Shown here: piece by piece, positions 44,871-54,214 of the stretch
Position numbering within the stretch: position 1 is the first letter of the stretch
How the letters are laid out: each line of letters starts with the position of its first letter
Assembly: GCF_019355395.1 (NCBI RefSeq)
Contig: NZ_CP048829.1
Span: 1,426,001 to 1,490,000 of the forward strand
Direction of reading: 5' to 3'
Source: Chordicoccus furentiruminis
Lineage (GTDB): Bacteria; Bacillota; Clostridia; Lachnospirales; Lachnospiraceae
DNA: 64,000 nucleotides
Notes under the pieces: generated by a model
What the model was told of the DNA's origin: nothing
What the model saw: the letters and a program-made list of their open reading frames with translations, nothing else
Databases searched by the model: none
Position numbers and translations under genes: made by a program

Positions 44871-46031
44871 TCAGATATCCTTGCGGAATTTCAGCATGCC
44901 GTCCTCGGCCTGCGTGACCACCACCGTCTTGTCCGGTACGTGGCTTTCCTTTGAATAGGAAATCGTTCCGGTAACACCCTCAAATCCCTTCGTATTCTCC
45001 AGCTGGTCGCGGATGTTGGCCGGCGTCACATCGTCGCCGCACGCCTTGACCGCCGACGCGATCAGATAGGCTGTGTCATATCCGAGCGCGGCAAATGCAT
45101 TTTCAGGAGCCTTGCCGTATGCCTTCTTATAAGCGGAGATGAAATTCTGGACCTTCTCGGAATCGTCATCCGCCGAGAAATGCGTGCAGACATAGACATC
45201 CTGATTGGCCAGATCGCCCGCGACGCCCCAGAGATCTGTATCCCAGCCGTCACCTGAGATCATCGGCGCGGCCACGCCCGCCGAGCGGTACTGCTGGATG
45301 ACCGTGCTGGCGTCGTCCGGGCCGGTCGCCATAAACATGATGCCCGCCTCGTCGCCGAGTTTCTGATAGCGGCTGATCTGGGCCGAGTAGTCATAATCGC
45401 CGGACTGGAAATAGTCCTGCAGAACGACCTTGCCGCCGTCCTTCTCGAACTGCTCGATGAAATATTCGGACAGATTGGTTGTGTAGCTCATCGACTTGTC
45501 CGTCAGCACATACGCGGTCTTGGCTCCCAGCTCCTGCGACGCGTAATCCGCCGCGGCATGAGCGCAGACATCGTCGCCGAAGGCTGCGAGGAAGGCACAG
45601 TCACCGACCGTTGAAGGAATATCCGGCGTCGTAGCGCCCGTGAAGACGAACGGGACGCCCGCGTCCTGCGCCACCGCGCCGCCGGCGTACGCGTAATCGC
45701 TGTCCGAGAAACCGGCGAGCGCCACCGCGCCGTCATTGTTGATCAGCTTCTTCGCGTCGCTGGCGCATACCGCTGTGTCCGTCTGACCGTCATAGTACAC
45801 GGCCTTCAGCTGCTTTCCGTTTACCCCGCCGGCTGCATTGATCTCCTTGACGGCAAGATCGAAGCCCTGCTGGGTCGGCTCGTCCAGTGAAGACTGATCG
45901 CCCGTCACGTTGAAGATGCCGCCGATGACAATCTCATCCGCCGCGAACGCCGGTACGCTGATCATCGCCGCCGTCATGCCGGCGGTCAGAAGCAAGGCCA
46001 TTCCCCGTCTCACTGCATTGTTCGTTTTCAT
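44871..46031 (-). CDS. livJ: Branched-chain amino acid-type ABC transporter substrate-binding protein
   Basis: 386-residue type I periplasmic-binding fold protein. It has a Sec signal peptide (ALLLTAGMTAAMISVPAFA, cleavage after AFA) and a LivJ/K-type start (IVIGGIFNVTGDQSSLDEPTQ). No lipobox cysteine is present, which is unusual for a Gram-positive binding protein. The first ATG abuts GGAGG directly, so the second ATG (46031), 6 nt beyond GGAGG, is preferred. Substrate unproven: members bind Leu/Ile/Val, other amino acids, amides or aromatic compounds. Sits after the permease genes and before the creatininase gene. Confidence 0.9.
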   Translation of the reverse strand: MKTNNAVRRGMALLLTAGMTAAMISVPAFAADEIVIGGIFNVTGDQSSLDEPTQQGFDLAVKEINAAGGVNGKQLKAVYYDGQTDTAVCASDAKKLINNDGAVALAGFSDSDYAYAGGAVAQDAGVPFVFTGATTPDIPSTVGDCAFLAAFGDDVCAHAAADYASQELGAKTAYVLTDKSMSYTTNLSEYFIEQFEKDGGKVVLQDYFQSGDYDYSAQISRYQKLGDEAGIMFMATGPDDASTVIQQYRSAGVAAPMISGDGWDTDLWGVAGDLANQDVYVCTHFSADDDSEKVQNFISAYKKAYGKAPENAFAALGYDTAYLIASAVKACGDDVTPANIRDQLENTKGFEGVTGTISYSKESHVPDKTVVVTQAEDGMLKFRKDI

Positions 46032-46110
46032 TGTCATCCTCCCTTTCCTTTTTTGATGTATGCCATCCAGGCCCGCTGCCGCGCAAACGGAAGTCAGGAA
46101 CCCTGCATGC

Positions 46111-47220
46111 TCAGGAACGTGCGGCTTTGCCGCACTTCAGAAGCCGTGCCAGCCGACTGTACTCGTCCTTCCGGAAGAGCGCCAGATAGGTATCCTTCGA
46201 GAACCAGGCGTCGAAGATGATCTCGCTGTTCCCCATGATGCCCTGCCCCCGGAAAATAATCAGCAGGATCAGCAGCACAGCCATGATGATGTTGGACAGT
46301 CCGAACATGGACGGAAGCTGGATACCTCCGATCCGAAGACCGCCCTCCAGCGGAGCCAGCAGTTCCGGCACCACAGTGTAAAAGATCGCGCCCGGGATCG
46401 CGCCGCTGAGTGAAAACATGCCGCCGATGATACTCATCTCGACGATGTCAAAGCTCTTGGAAAAATAAAAGTTGGAGGAAGAAATTGTCGTCAGATAGTG
46501 GGCCCACAGCCCGCCGCCGATCCCGGCAAAGAAGGCGCTGATCGCAAAGCAGGAGATCTTTTTTCTGACCAGATTGATGCCCAGCGTCTGAGCCGCAACC
46601 GGATCGTCCCGCATCGCCACCAGTCCTCTTCCGTAATCCGAATGGGTGATCCGGTAAAGTACAAACGCCGTAACGACGACGCCGAGATAGACGGTTCCCA
46701 CGTTCGCCGTCGCCGGTAGTCCGGTCAGCCCTTTTGAGCCGTGGGTCACGCCGTCCTGATTGTCGATCACGGCCCGGACGATCACGATCAGCGCCAGCGT
46801 CACGACGGAGAGATAGTGTCCTTTGGTCCGGACCACCGGGAACCCGATGATGAGCGCGACGACCGCCGCGCAGAGTCCGCCGATCACCAGTGATGGCAGC
46901 ATGGGGATCTGCGTCTGCTTCAGCCAGCCCGGAAGATCCGGGCACATATTGTTCTTCACCTGAGGCGGCAGCGTGAAAAAGGCGGATATATAGGCACCGA
47001 TCGCCATAAACGCCGCGTGCCCCATGGAAAACATGCCGCTGAAGCCGTTAATCAGGTTCAGACTGGCAGTCAGGACAATATAGATACCGATCAGAATCAC
47101 GATGCCGGTGAGATAGCCCTTCGGATGAAACGCGCAGGCAGTCAGAAAGACGGCAGGCAGAAGGACAAAGACCAGCAGGCGGAACAGATTGGAATCTGTC
47201 AGTTTTTCTTTTGTATTCAT
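46111..47220 (-). CDS. livM: Branched-chain amino acid-type ABC transporter permease LivM
   Basis: 369-residue polytopic permease. Seen: LNLINGFSGMFSMGHAAFMAIGAY near residues 50-73, VLIGFPVVRTKGHYLSVVTLAL, and SALIPGA-type EAA loop region (SIIGGMFSLSGAIPGAIFYT). ATG at 47220 chosen by GGAG upstream. A GTGCGGC/GCCGCAC hairpin at 46119-46135 overlaps the last codons; such hairpins after permease genes can stabilise or separate expression of the following binding-protein gene. Confidence 0.92.
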   Translation of the reverse strand: MNTKEKLTDSNLFRLLVFVLLPAVFLTACAFHPKGYLTGIVILIGIYIVLTASLNLINGFSGMFSMGHAAFMAIGAYISAFFTLPPQVKNNMCPDLPGWLKQTQIPMLPSLVIGGLCAAVVALIIGFPVVRTKGHYLSVVTLALIVIVRAVIDNQDGVTHGSKGLTGLPATANVGTVYLGVVVTAFVLYRITHSDYGRGLVAMRDDPVAAQTLGINLVRKKISCFAISAFFAGIGGGLWAHYLTTISSSNFYFSKSFDIVEMSIIGGMFSLSGAIPGAIFYTVVPELLAPLEGGLRIGGIQLPSMFGLSNIIMAVLLILLIIFRGQGIMGNSEIIFDAWFSKDTYLALFRKDEYSRLARLLKCGKAARS

Positions 47221-47245
47221 GTCCGTATGCTCCTTTCCCGTCCTG

Positions 47246-48142
47246 TCAGCTTCTCGACGTCTCTCTGCTCCCGAACAGTCCCTGCGGGCAGAACAGAAGC
47301 ACAAGGATCATAAGAAGGAACACGAAAGCATCCCTGTATGCGGTCATCGTGGTCGGCATCAGCCCGGCAAACAGCATCTCTGCCACACCGATGATGAACG
47401 CGCCCGTCACAGCTCCGCCTACGCTTCCGATCCCGCCGATTACGGCGGCGCAGAAAGCCTTCAGCCCCGGAACGAACCCAAGCGAAGGATAGATGGTCTT
47501 GTACTCGCCGGCAAGAAGCAGCCCGGCCACTACCGCCATTCCGGATCCGACGGCAAAAGCGGTCATCACCACCCGGTTCACATTCACGCCCATCAGACGC
47601 GCCGCCTGAAGGTTTTCCGCGCAGGCGCGCATCGCCTTGCCGATCCTCGTCTTCTTCAGCATCAGGTAGGTAAGAATCAGGAACGCCGCCGTGATAACGA
47701 ACGTCAGGATGTTGACGGTTGACAGGTTGACGTTCCCGATCCGGTGAACCTGAATCAGACTGGTCGGAAGCATGAATGGCTGCCGCTGCGCGGAGAAGAT
47801 CATCTGCAGGAGATTCTGGAGCAGGGCCGATACTGCCAGAGAGGAAATCAGCGTCGCCTCCTCGGAACGGTCGCGCAGCGGACGGTAGGCGAACCGCTCG
47901 ATCAGAAGACCGACCCCGATGCTGAATCCGACTGAAATCAGAACCGACGCGAGAATCGGCACTCCCATCGAATTCATCAGAAACAGGATCATGTAGACGC
48001 CCACGGTCATGATATCGCCGTGCGCAAAATTGATCAGACGGAGGATCCCGTAGACAATCGAATAGCCGATCGCCACGATGGCGTAAATGCTGCCCAGCTT
48101 CAGTCCGCTGATCAGCATGTTGATGACATAGGTGATATTCAT
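47246..48142 (-). CDS. livH: Branched-chain amino acid-type ABC transporter permease LivH
   Basis: 298-residue permease. Typical features: SGLKLGSIYAIVAIGYSIVYGILRLINFAHGD at the N-terminus (shown here as the GYSIVYGILRLINFAHGD motif), RACAENLQAARLMGVNVNRV, and the coupling region VIGGIGSVGGAVTGAFIIG. GGGAGG precedes the ATG, which overlaps the livF stop by four bases. Confidence 0.93.
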   Translation of the reverse strand: MNITYVINMLISGLKLGSIYAIVAIGYSIVYGILRLINFAHGDIMTVGVYMILFLMNSMGVPILASVLISVGFSIGVGLLIERFAYRPLRDRSEEATLISSLAVSALLQNLLQMIFSAQRQPFMLPTSLIQVHRIGNVNLSTVNILTFVITAAFLILTYLMLKKTRIGKAMRACAENLQAARLMGVNVNRVVMTAFAVGSGMAVVAGLLLAGEYKTIYPSLGFVPGLKAFCAAVIGGIGSVGGAVTGAFIIGVAEMLFAGLMPTTMTAYRDAFVFLLMILVLLFCPQGLFGSRETSRS

Positions 48143-48849
48143 AGACTGCCTCCCAGATACGCATCTCGGACTCTTGTATCCTGCATCAGATCAGCGCTCT
48201 TTCCCTCCAGCGTGATGCGCCCGGTCTCCATGATATAGGCCCGGTCCGAGATCGCCAGCGCGTCGTAGGCATTCTGCTCGATCAGGAAGATCGTCGTCTT
48301 CTGCCGCTTCAGTTCCTTCAGAACATCGAACACCTCGTCCGTCATGATCGGCGAAAGGCCCATCGAAGGCTCGTCCAGAAGCAGCATCCGGGGCGAGCTC
48401 ATCAGTGCCCGTCCGATTGCCAGCATCTGCTGTTCGCCGCCGGACAGCGTGCCCGCGGACTGCCTCGCCCGTTCCCTGAGGATCGGGAACAGAGACAGCA
48501 CGCGCTCGTGGTTGTCCTCGATCTGGCGTTTGTCACGGCTGACATACGCGCCCATCTGCAGATTTTCCTCGACGGTCAGTCTGGTGAAGATCTGCCGCCC
48601 CTCCGGAACCTGAACGATTCCCTTCTGCACGATCCTGTCAGGTCCGATGCCGTCGATTCTCTGCCTTCCGAAGGAAATCTCGCCGGAAGCGATCCGCTGC
48701 AGCCCGGAAACCGCACGCAGCGTGGAGCTCTTTCCCGCTCCGTTCGCCCCGATCAGCGCTACTGTCTCACCGTCATCAATATGAAGCGAAATCCGGTCCA
48801 CCGCCGTGATCCCGCCGTACTTCACCACCAGATCCCTGATTTCAAACAT
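48139..48849 (-). CDS. livF: Branched-chain amino acid-type ABC transporter ATPase LivF
   Basis: 236-residue ABC ATPase. Walker A GANGAGKSST near residue 35, signature LSGGEQQMLAIGRAL, Walker B MLLLDEPSMGLSP, and the LivF hallmark VPEGRQIFTRLTVEENL. Overlaps livG (8 nt) and livH (4 nt), indicating tight translational coupling. Confidence 0.95.
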   Translation of the reverse strand: MFEIRDLVVKYGGITAVDRISLHIDDGETVALIGANGAGKSSTLRAVSGLQRIASGEISFGRQRIDGIGPDRIVQKGIVQVPEGRQIFTRLTVEENLQMGAYVSRDKRQIEDNHERVLSLFPILRERARQSAGTLSGGEQQMLAIGRALMSSPRMLLLDEPSMGLSPIMTDEVFDVLKELKRQKTTIFLIEQNAYDALAISDRAYIMETGRITLEGKSADLMQDTRVRDAYLGGSL

Positions 48850-49615
48850 GAGCCCGTCTCCCCAGATATGCCGTGATGACCTTCGGATCGCTGCGGATCT
48901 GCTCCGGCGTTCCCTCCGCGATCACCTCACCCTGCGCCATCGCGTAGATGTAGCTGCAGAGATTCATAATGACCTTCATGTCATGCTCGATCAGCAGCAC
49001 CGTCAGATGATAGGTTTCCTGCACATGCCGGATCATCTGCACCAGCTCGGCGCTTTCCTGCGGGTTCATGCCGGCCGCCGGCTCGTCGAGAAGAATCAGC
49101 TTCGGATCCGCGGCGAGAATCCGGGCGATCTCCAGCCGCCGCTGACTTCCGTACGGAAGCGAGGCGGCCTGCACATCCGCGTAAGACTCCAGACGAACCT
49201 CCCGCAGCATCGCCATCGCCTTCTCTCTGTATTTCTGTTCGTTCTCGCTGTAGCGTTTCGTGTGAAGCAGGCCGTCTGCGAAGCTGTAGCCACGGTGCAT
49301 CTGCGCTCCGATGACTACATTTTCCAGTACTGTCATCTTATTGAACAGCCGCAGATTCTGATACGTCCGGAGGATACCTGCCTTGGCCACGCGGTCCGGC
49401 TTCCAGTCCGTGATATCGGTTCCTTTGTAGAGAATCTTCCCGGAAGTAGGGGCGAGAACGCCGGAAAGCATGTTGATCACCGTGGTTTTGCCCGCTCCGT
49501 TGGTCCCGATCAGTCCGTATATGTTTCCTTCTTCGAGCTTCGCGGAAAACTGCTTCACCGCCACCAGACCCTTGAAGGTTCTGCTGCAATTCTCCGCCTG
49601 CAAAATTGTGGCCAT
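48842..49615 (-). CDS. livG: Branched-chain amino acid-type ABC transporter ATPase LivG
   Basis: 257-residue ABC ATPase. Walker A GTNGAGKTTVINML near residue 38, the LivG-type FNKMTVLENVVIGAQMH, signature LPYGSQRRLEIARIL, Walker B LILLDEPAAGMNPQE. ATG at 49615 chosen with GAAAGGA upstream; the longer open frame would extend through the promoter. First gene of the operon livG-livF-livH-livM-livJ-creatininase. Confidence 0.95.
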   Translation of the reverse strand: MATILQAENCSRTFKGLVAVKQFSAKLEEGNIYGLIGTNGAGKTTVINMLSGVLAPTSGKILYKGTDITDWKPDRVAKAGILRTYQNLRLFNKMTVLENVVIGAQMHRGYSFADGLLHTKRYSENEQKYREKAMAMLREVRLESYADVQAASLPYGSQRRLEIARILAADPKLILLDEPAAGMNPQESAELVQMIRHVQETYHLTVLLIEHDMKVIMNLCSYIYAMAQGEVIAEGTPEQIRSDPKVITAYLGRRAHV

Positions 49616-49685
49616 ATGATCGCGATCCTTTCTTCGCTGCCGGAAGCAGCCGGGATAGAAAAATTCACAACTGTATGTGGAACCT

Positions 49686-49714
49686 ATTATACGGTTATTG
49701 ACTGAATATTGCAA
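49686..49714 (-). promoter_or_regulatory. Promoter of the liv operon
   Basis: On the minus strand, TTGCAA (49709-49714), 17 nt, TATAAT (49686-49691), about 70 nt ahead of livG. The remainder of the gap to asparaginase (49874) holds no supported gene; a GCTGC/GCAGC hairpin lies in the leader near 49638-49654. Confidence 0.85.
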
Positions 49715-49873
49715 AAGATTTGTTATCTCGTTCTCTCTTGTATGCAGAATTGCCGTGCGTGCACGTATGAAAATGCAACTGTCACGGCAGCCCCGCCGGA
49801 CTTCACGGCGCGGCCGCTGAATGGCATTCATGAAGAGGCACCCGCCCGGCGGACCGTCTCCCGTCTCCGCCCG

Positions 49874-50875
49874 TCAGGAAAGCGTCACCTCGTTGCAGAG
49901 GCTGACCGAGAAATAGTCCCGGATCTCCTGTCTGTCCTCCGTCCGTCCCAGCACCCACATCAGCTTGGTCACAGCGGATTCAGAGGTCATGTCCAGTGCC
50001 TGCAGGACGCCCGCCTCCAGCGCCCGCCGGCCGGTCTCATACACATTCAGATTGCTTCCCTCGTACCGGCACTGGGTCCCCACCAGCACGGTGATGCCCC
50101 GGCTGCAAAGGTCCGCGATCTCGTCGATCAGGTCATGCTTCATGAAAGGCATGCCGCCGACGCCGAAGGCTTCGATGTAAATCCCCCGGTAGCCCTGATC
50201 CGCCAGCGCTCTCAGAACCGACCGGTGCATGCCCGGAAACAGCTTCAGCATGAAGACCTTGTCCGAATAGGTTCCGCAGAGCCGGAACACGCCCTGCCGG
50301 ACCGGCAGCGTTCCTCGGTTCACTTTCATGCCGAGCGAACTGATCCTCGCTACATCCGGGTAGTTGATGCTGTCAAACGCGTCGAAGGAGAGCGAGCGCA
50401 CCTTTGAGGTCCGGCACCCGAGCATCACCTTCCGGTTGAAAGCGACAAACACGCCGGGCGCGCCGCTGGCCGCCATATGGACGGCGCAGCGCAGATTTTC
50501 CATCGCGTCCGCGACCGGGTTCACCATGGAAAGCTGCGATCCCGTGAGCACCACCGGAATATCAATGTTGCGAAGCATGAAAGAGAGCATGGAGCTCGTG
50601 TAGGCCATCGTGTCCGTTCCATGGATGATCACGATCCCGTCGCATTCCCGCCGCAGCTCCGCCACCTTCCCGGCGAGATTCGTCCAGTCCTCCGGAAAAA
50701 TGTTGGCGCTGTCCAGCGAACAGAGATCCTGCGTCTCCAGATCGATCCCCCGGGACACCATGCGGATTTCCTTCTGTATGTCGCTGGTCCTGAGTCCCGG
50801 TGCGAGCCCGTTTTCCTTCATCACCGAGGAGAGCGTGCCGCCGGTATTCAGAATCACAATCCTTTTATTTTCCAT
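49874..50875 (-). CDS. L-asparaginase (type I-like)
   Basis: 333-residue cytoplasmic asparaginase/glutaminase-fold amidohydrolase, converting asparagine to aspartate and ammonia. Seen: first catalytic Thr in LNTGGTLSS at residues 9-17 and second in IHGTDTMAYTSS near 84-95, with LTGSQLSM following. No signal peptide, pointing to the cytoplasmic class. GGGGG-type ribosome-binding site before the ATG. A weak TATGAT box (about 50914-50919, minus strand) could drive it. Confidence 0.93.
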   Translation of the reverse strand: MENKRIVILNTGGTLSSVMKENGLAPGLRTSDIQKEIRMVSRGIDLETQDLCSLDSANIFPEDWTNLAGKVAELRRECDGIVIIHGTDTMAYTSSMLSFMLRNIDIPVVLTGSQLSMVNPVADAMENLRCAVHMAASGAPGVFVAFNRKVMLGCRTSKVRSLSFDAFDSINYPDVARISSLGMKVNRGTLPVRQGVFRLCGTYSDKVFMLKLFPGMHRSVLRALADQGYRGIYIEAFGVGGMPFMKHDLIDEIADLCSRGITVLVGTQCRYEGSNLNVYETGRRALEAGVLQALDMTSESAVTKLMWVLGRTEDRQEIRDYFSVSLCNEVTLS

Positions 50876-50998
50876 CTGAGCCCCCTTCTGAACGCATTTT
50901 TTTCATCATAGCGCAGATCGGGCGCTTCGGACAGACGAAAAATCATCCCGCAGGGGCGGATACAGAAGTCCGGAACCGGAAAGGCTCCATGAGCATGC

Positions 50999-51697
50999 TC
51001 AGCGTTTCTTTTCCTGCTTTCGCTCATACGCCATCTTCCCCATGGCACTGGACGCAAGGATGACGATCATGAGGATGAGAAGTCTCTTCAGGTTTCCGCT
51101 GGCCAGCGAGTCGCCGCCCATGACGGTCAGAAAGATGGACGGGAGCCGGCCGGCCAGCGCGGAGACCATCAGACGGGCAAAGGAGACGCGTCCGGACAAA
51201 CCGGCTGCGTACGGGGCAAGGTCCTTGGGCATACCGGGAACCAGATACACCAGAAAAAGGCTCTCCTTCGCGCGGGTATCCGACCATTCGGAGGTCGGCA
51301 GACGGATCTCGCCCTCCTCCACCATCAGCGTGAGGAGCTTCCTGCCCATCGTGCGGGCCAGCACCCATGCCGTGCCGCATCCGATCGCCGCGTACGCGTC
51401 GTAGAGCAGACAGCCCCGGACCGGGCCGTACAGATAACCGGCCGCCATCTGGAACGGTCCGGCCGGAAAAAAGCCTGAGATCACCTGCAGCACGACCATG
51501 GCAAAGAAGACCAGATTGGCCATGCTCCCTCTCTCCGCGAGATACGCCCTCATCTGATCGGGTTTTCTGAGCATCCGGATCAGCGGCATCCCCCAGACCG
51601 TAAGACAGATCGCCAGCACCGCGAAAGCAGCCAGAACCCCCGCGACCCATTTCCTGTTCAGTCTGACGCCCCCGTTCGTTCCCTTCCGATGTCTCAT
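50999..51697 (-). CDS. TVP38/TMEM64 (DedA-like) membrane protein
   Basis: 232-residue membrane protein of the SNARE-associated/VTT family. Seen: N-terminal hydrophobic segment, the re-entrant FFPAGPFQMAAGYLYGPVRGCLL region with glycine-rich character, LLTLMVEEG, YLVPGMPKDLAPYAAGLS carrying the P-G-x-P-K-D hallmark, and a C-terminal membrane segment. Family roles include lipid scrambling and membrane homeostasis; specific function unknown. ATG at 51697 chosen by GGAGG upstream. Ends ahead of a weak CCGC/GCGG hairpin with T-run (50937-50957). Confidence 0.87.
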   Translation of the reverse strand: MRHRKGTNGGVRLNRKWVAGVLAAFAVLAICLTVWGMPLIRMLRKPDQMRAYLAERGSMANLVFFAMVVLQVISGFFPAGPFQMAAGYLYGPVRGCLLYDAYAAIGCGTAWVLARTMGRKLLTLMVEEGEIRLPTSEWSDTRAKESLFLVYLVPGMPKDLAPYAAGLSGRVSFARLMVSALAGRLPSIFLTVMGGDSLASGNLKRLLILMIVILASSAMGKMAYERKQEKKR

Positions 51698-51775
51698 CGG
51701 GCCTCCTCCCGCGTCACGTCCCGGCCGCGGGGCTGCTCCCGCGCCTTCCGGCATACGCACGCATTTTCCTGTCTA

Positions 51776-51804
51776 TTCTCAAGAAATCGATATTGCTGTA
51801 TAGT
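51776..51804 (+). promoter_or_regulatory. Candidate promoter of the cardiolipin synthase gene
   Basis: TTCTCA (51776-51781), 17 nt, TATAGT (51799-51804), about 95 nt ahead of the ATG. Confidence 0.5.
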
Positions 51805-51899
51805 TATCTTATCATCTGAGAGGGAAGGCGGCACGGCTGATTGTCAGAATTTTTCCAGTGCATGCAGCCCGCGGGCGCCGCCAGTCGGGGAGTGCTGCG

Positions 51900-53588
51900 A
51901 TGAGACAGGAAGACCGGACGCATGTAAAGATCAATCTGACCAGAATGCTCTTTGTCATTCTGTCTCTGGCGCTGCAGTGCTTCTGGTTCGTCACGCTCGC
52001 CTCGACGGCGGAGCAGTACGCCCCCTGGGTCTCGGCGGTCTACCAGTTTCTTCCGGTGATCATCGTTCTCCTGATCTACTCCCGCCGGACCAATGCCCAG
52101 TTCAAGATGCCCTGGATGATTCTCATCACCGCTTTTCCGCTGCTTGGCGTCTGCCTGTTCCTGCTGTTCGGGCGGCATCACGGAACCCGGAGAATCCGGA
52201 GAATCTTCCGCCAGCTGGATCATGAGACGGCCGGCCTTCTCCGTCAGGATGCCTCCGTGCTCCGCTCGCTTCGGGATGAGGACGAAGGGTTAGCCAACGA
52301 ATCCCGCTATCTGCGGATCTGCGGCGGCTTTCCGCTCTGCCGGGAAGAGGACAGCCGCTACTACAGCGACAGCGCGGACGCGTTCCGGGACCAGCTGGAG
52401 GAAATCCGCAGTGCGAAGCGCTTCATTTTTCTCGAATATCACTGCATCGAGGATGGTTCCAGCTTCGCCCGCATGCTGGAGCTGCTGAAGACAAAGGCGG
52501 AGGAAGGTCTCGATGTGCGGATTCTCTACGACGACCTCGGGAGCATGCTGTTCATCAACCGGAAATTCATCCGGAAAATCACGGAGTCAGGAATCCGTTG
52601 CCGCCGTTTCAATCCGGTGCTGCCGTTTCTCAACGTCTTCATGGGAAACCGGGATCATCATAAGATCATGGTCGTGGACGGCCGGGTGGCCTTCACCGGC
52701 GGCTACAATCTGGCGGACGAATACTTTCACGTCACATGTCCCTACGGAGAATGGAAGGACACCGGAATCCGCTTCACCGGCGCGGCGGTTGACAGCGTCA
52801 CGCTGACTTTCCTGAAGATGTGGAACGCCGTGCGGCGAACCGACTCCGACCCGGGCCGGTACCTTCGGGCCGGCAGAGCCGCAGATTCGGCCTGCAGTCC
52901 CTTTCCGGTACCGCAGGCAGCCGGAATGCCGGGCATTTCGGACACGAAATCCGCCTCTTCCCGCGGAGCGCCGCAAAGCGGAACGGGTCATAACGGAAGC
53001 CTTTCCCCTGAACTGCGTTCCGATCCCGCGGCGCAGGCCGGCGGCTATATCCAGCCCTACTCCGATTCTCCGCTGGACCACATCCATATCGGAGAGGACG
53101 TTTACATGAACATCATACGCAATGCCCGCCGGTATGTCTGGTTCTCGACTCCTTATCTGGTGCTGACGGACGAGATGATCTGCGAGCTGACCGGCGCCGC
53201 CCGCCGCGGCGTCGATGTCCGGATCCTCACACCGGGCCGGCCGGACAAGAGAATCGTCTACTCCGCCACCCGCTCCTACTACGCGGAGCTTCTCCGTGCC
53301 GGCGTCCGGATCTATGAGTTCACGCCCGGCTTCAATCACGCCAAGCTCTGCGTCTCGGACGATTCGGCCGCGGTCATCGGCACGATCAACCTGGATTACC
53401 GGAGCCTTTTTCTTCATTTTGAAAATGCGGTGCTTCTCATGAAATCCCATATCGTGCATGAGGTCCGGGACGATCTGGCCTCGCTCTTTCCGGTCAGCAG
53501 GCGGATCAGCGGAGCGTACCCTGAGCGGAGAGGACCGGTGATCCGGATCTGGCAGTGCCTGCTGCGGCTCATCGCGCCGATGCTCTGA
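51900..53588 (+). CDS. cls: Cardiolipin synthase
   Basis: 562-residue phospholipase D-superfamily enzyme joining two phosphatidylglycerols into cardiolipin at the membrane. Two N-terminal transmembrane segments (LFVILSLALQCFW and FLPVIIVLLIYS) are followed by HKD motif 1, HHKIMVVDGRVAFTGGYN, and HKD motif 2, HAKLCVSDDSAAVIGTINLD. Between them is a Ser/Gly/Pro-rich stretch of about 60 residues (around 315-380) that typical enzymes lack or have shorter. ATG at 51900 chosen by GGGGAG. The next gene starts 48 nt later. Confidence 0.93.
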   Translation: MRQEDRTHVKINLTRMLFVILSLALQCFWFVTLASTAEQYAPWVSAVYQFLPVIIVLLIYSRRTNAQFKMPWMILITAFPLLGVCLFLLFGRHHGTRRIRRIFRQLDHETAGLLRQDASVLRSLRDEDEGLANESRYLRICGGFPLCREEDSRYYSDSADAFRDQLEEIRSAKRFIFLEYHCIEDGSSFARMLELLKTKAEEGLDVRILYDDLGSMLFINRKFIRKITESGIRCRRFNPVLPFLNVFMGNRDHHKIMVVDGRVAFTGGYNLADEYFHVTCPYGEWKDTGIRFTGAAVDSVTLTFLKMWNAVRRTDSDPGRYLRAGRAADSACSPFPVPQAAGMPGISDTKSASSRGAPQSGTGHNGSLSPELRSDPAAQAGGYIQPYSDSPLDHIHIGEDVYMNIIRNARRYVWFSTPYLVLTDEMICELTGAARRGVDVRILTPGRPDKRIVYSATRSYYAELLRAGVRIYEFTPGFNHAKLCVSDDSAAVIGTINLDYRSLFLHFENAVLLMKSHIVHEVRDDLASLFPVSRRISGAYPERRGPVIRIWQCLLRLIAPML

Positions 53589-54214
53589 GTCCGGGTTCCG
53601 TACCCTTGAGCGGCACCGAATAAACGGAGGCATAAGATGAATCTCAACAAAAAAATAAGAAGGCTGAAGGACAGGATCCGGCTGAACCGCCGGACTTTTC
53701 TGATCTATTCCGTACTCCGGGCGCTCGTTCTCGTCGCGATGGTCCGCTGCGCGGTCATGCGTCAGTACGAGGATGTGGCGCTCTGCGCCCTTTCTCTTTT
53801 TCTCTTCCTCCTGCCTTCCTACTTTGAGGACCGGATGAGCCTGACAGTGTCCCCGATGTTCGAAACCGTGATCTATATCTTCATCTACGCGGCCTGGATG
53901 CTCGGCGAGCTCCATCATCTTTATATTCTGGTTCCGGGCTGGGACACCCTGCTCCATACGATCAACGGATTTCTGTGTGTATGTTGTAAACTAATAATAC
54001 CAGGAATTGGAAATAAAAATCCCTGAAATCGGAAAAGGAATTCCTTATAAATGGAAAGGACACGTTGAAACACCAACCCATCAAAATTATCCTTTATCTA
54101 AAGCACAACCAATAGATAAGGGAGGAAAGGAAGATGCTCAGCATGTCCGATATCAATCATATCAGAGATTTATACCAAAGTGGCTATAAGATCAGTGAAA
54201 TTCATAAAAAAACC

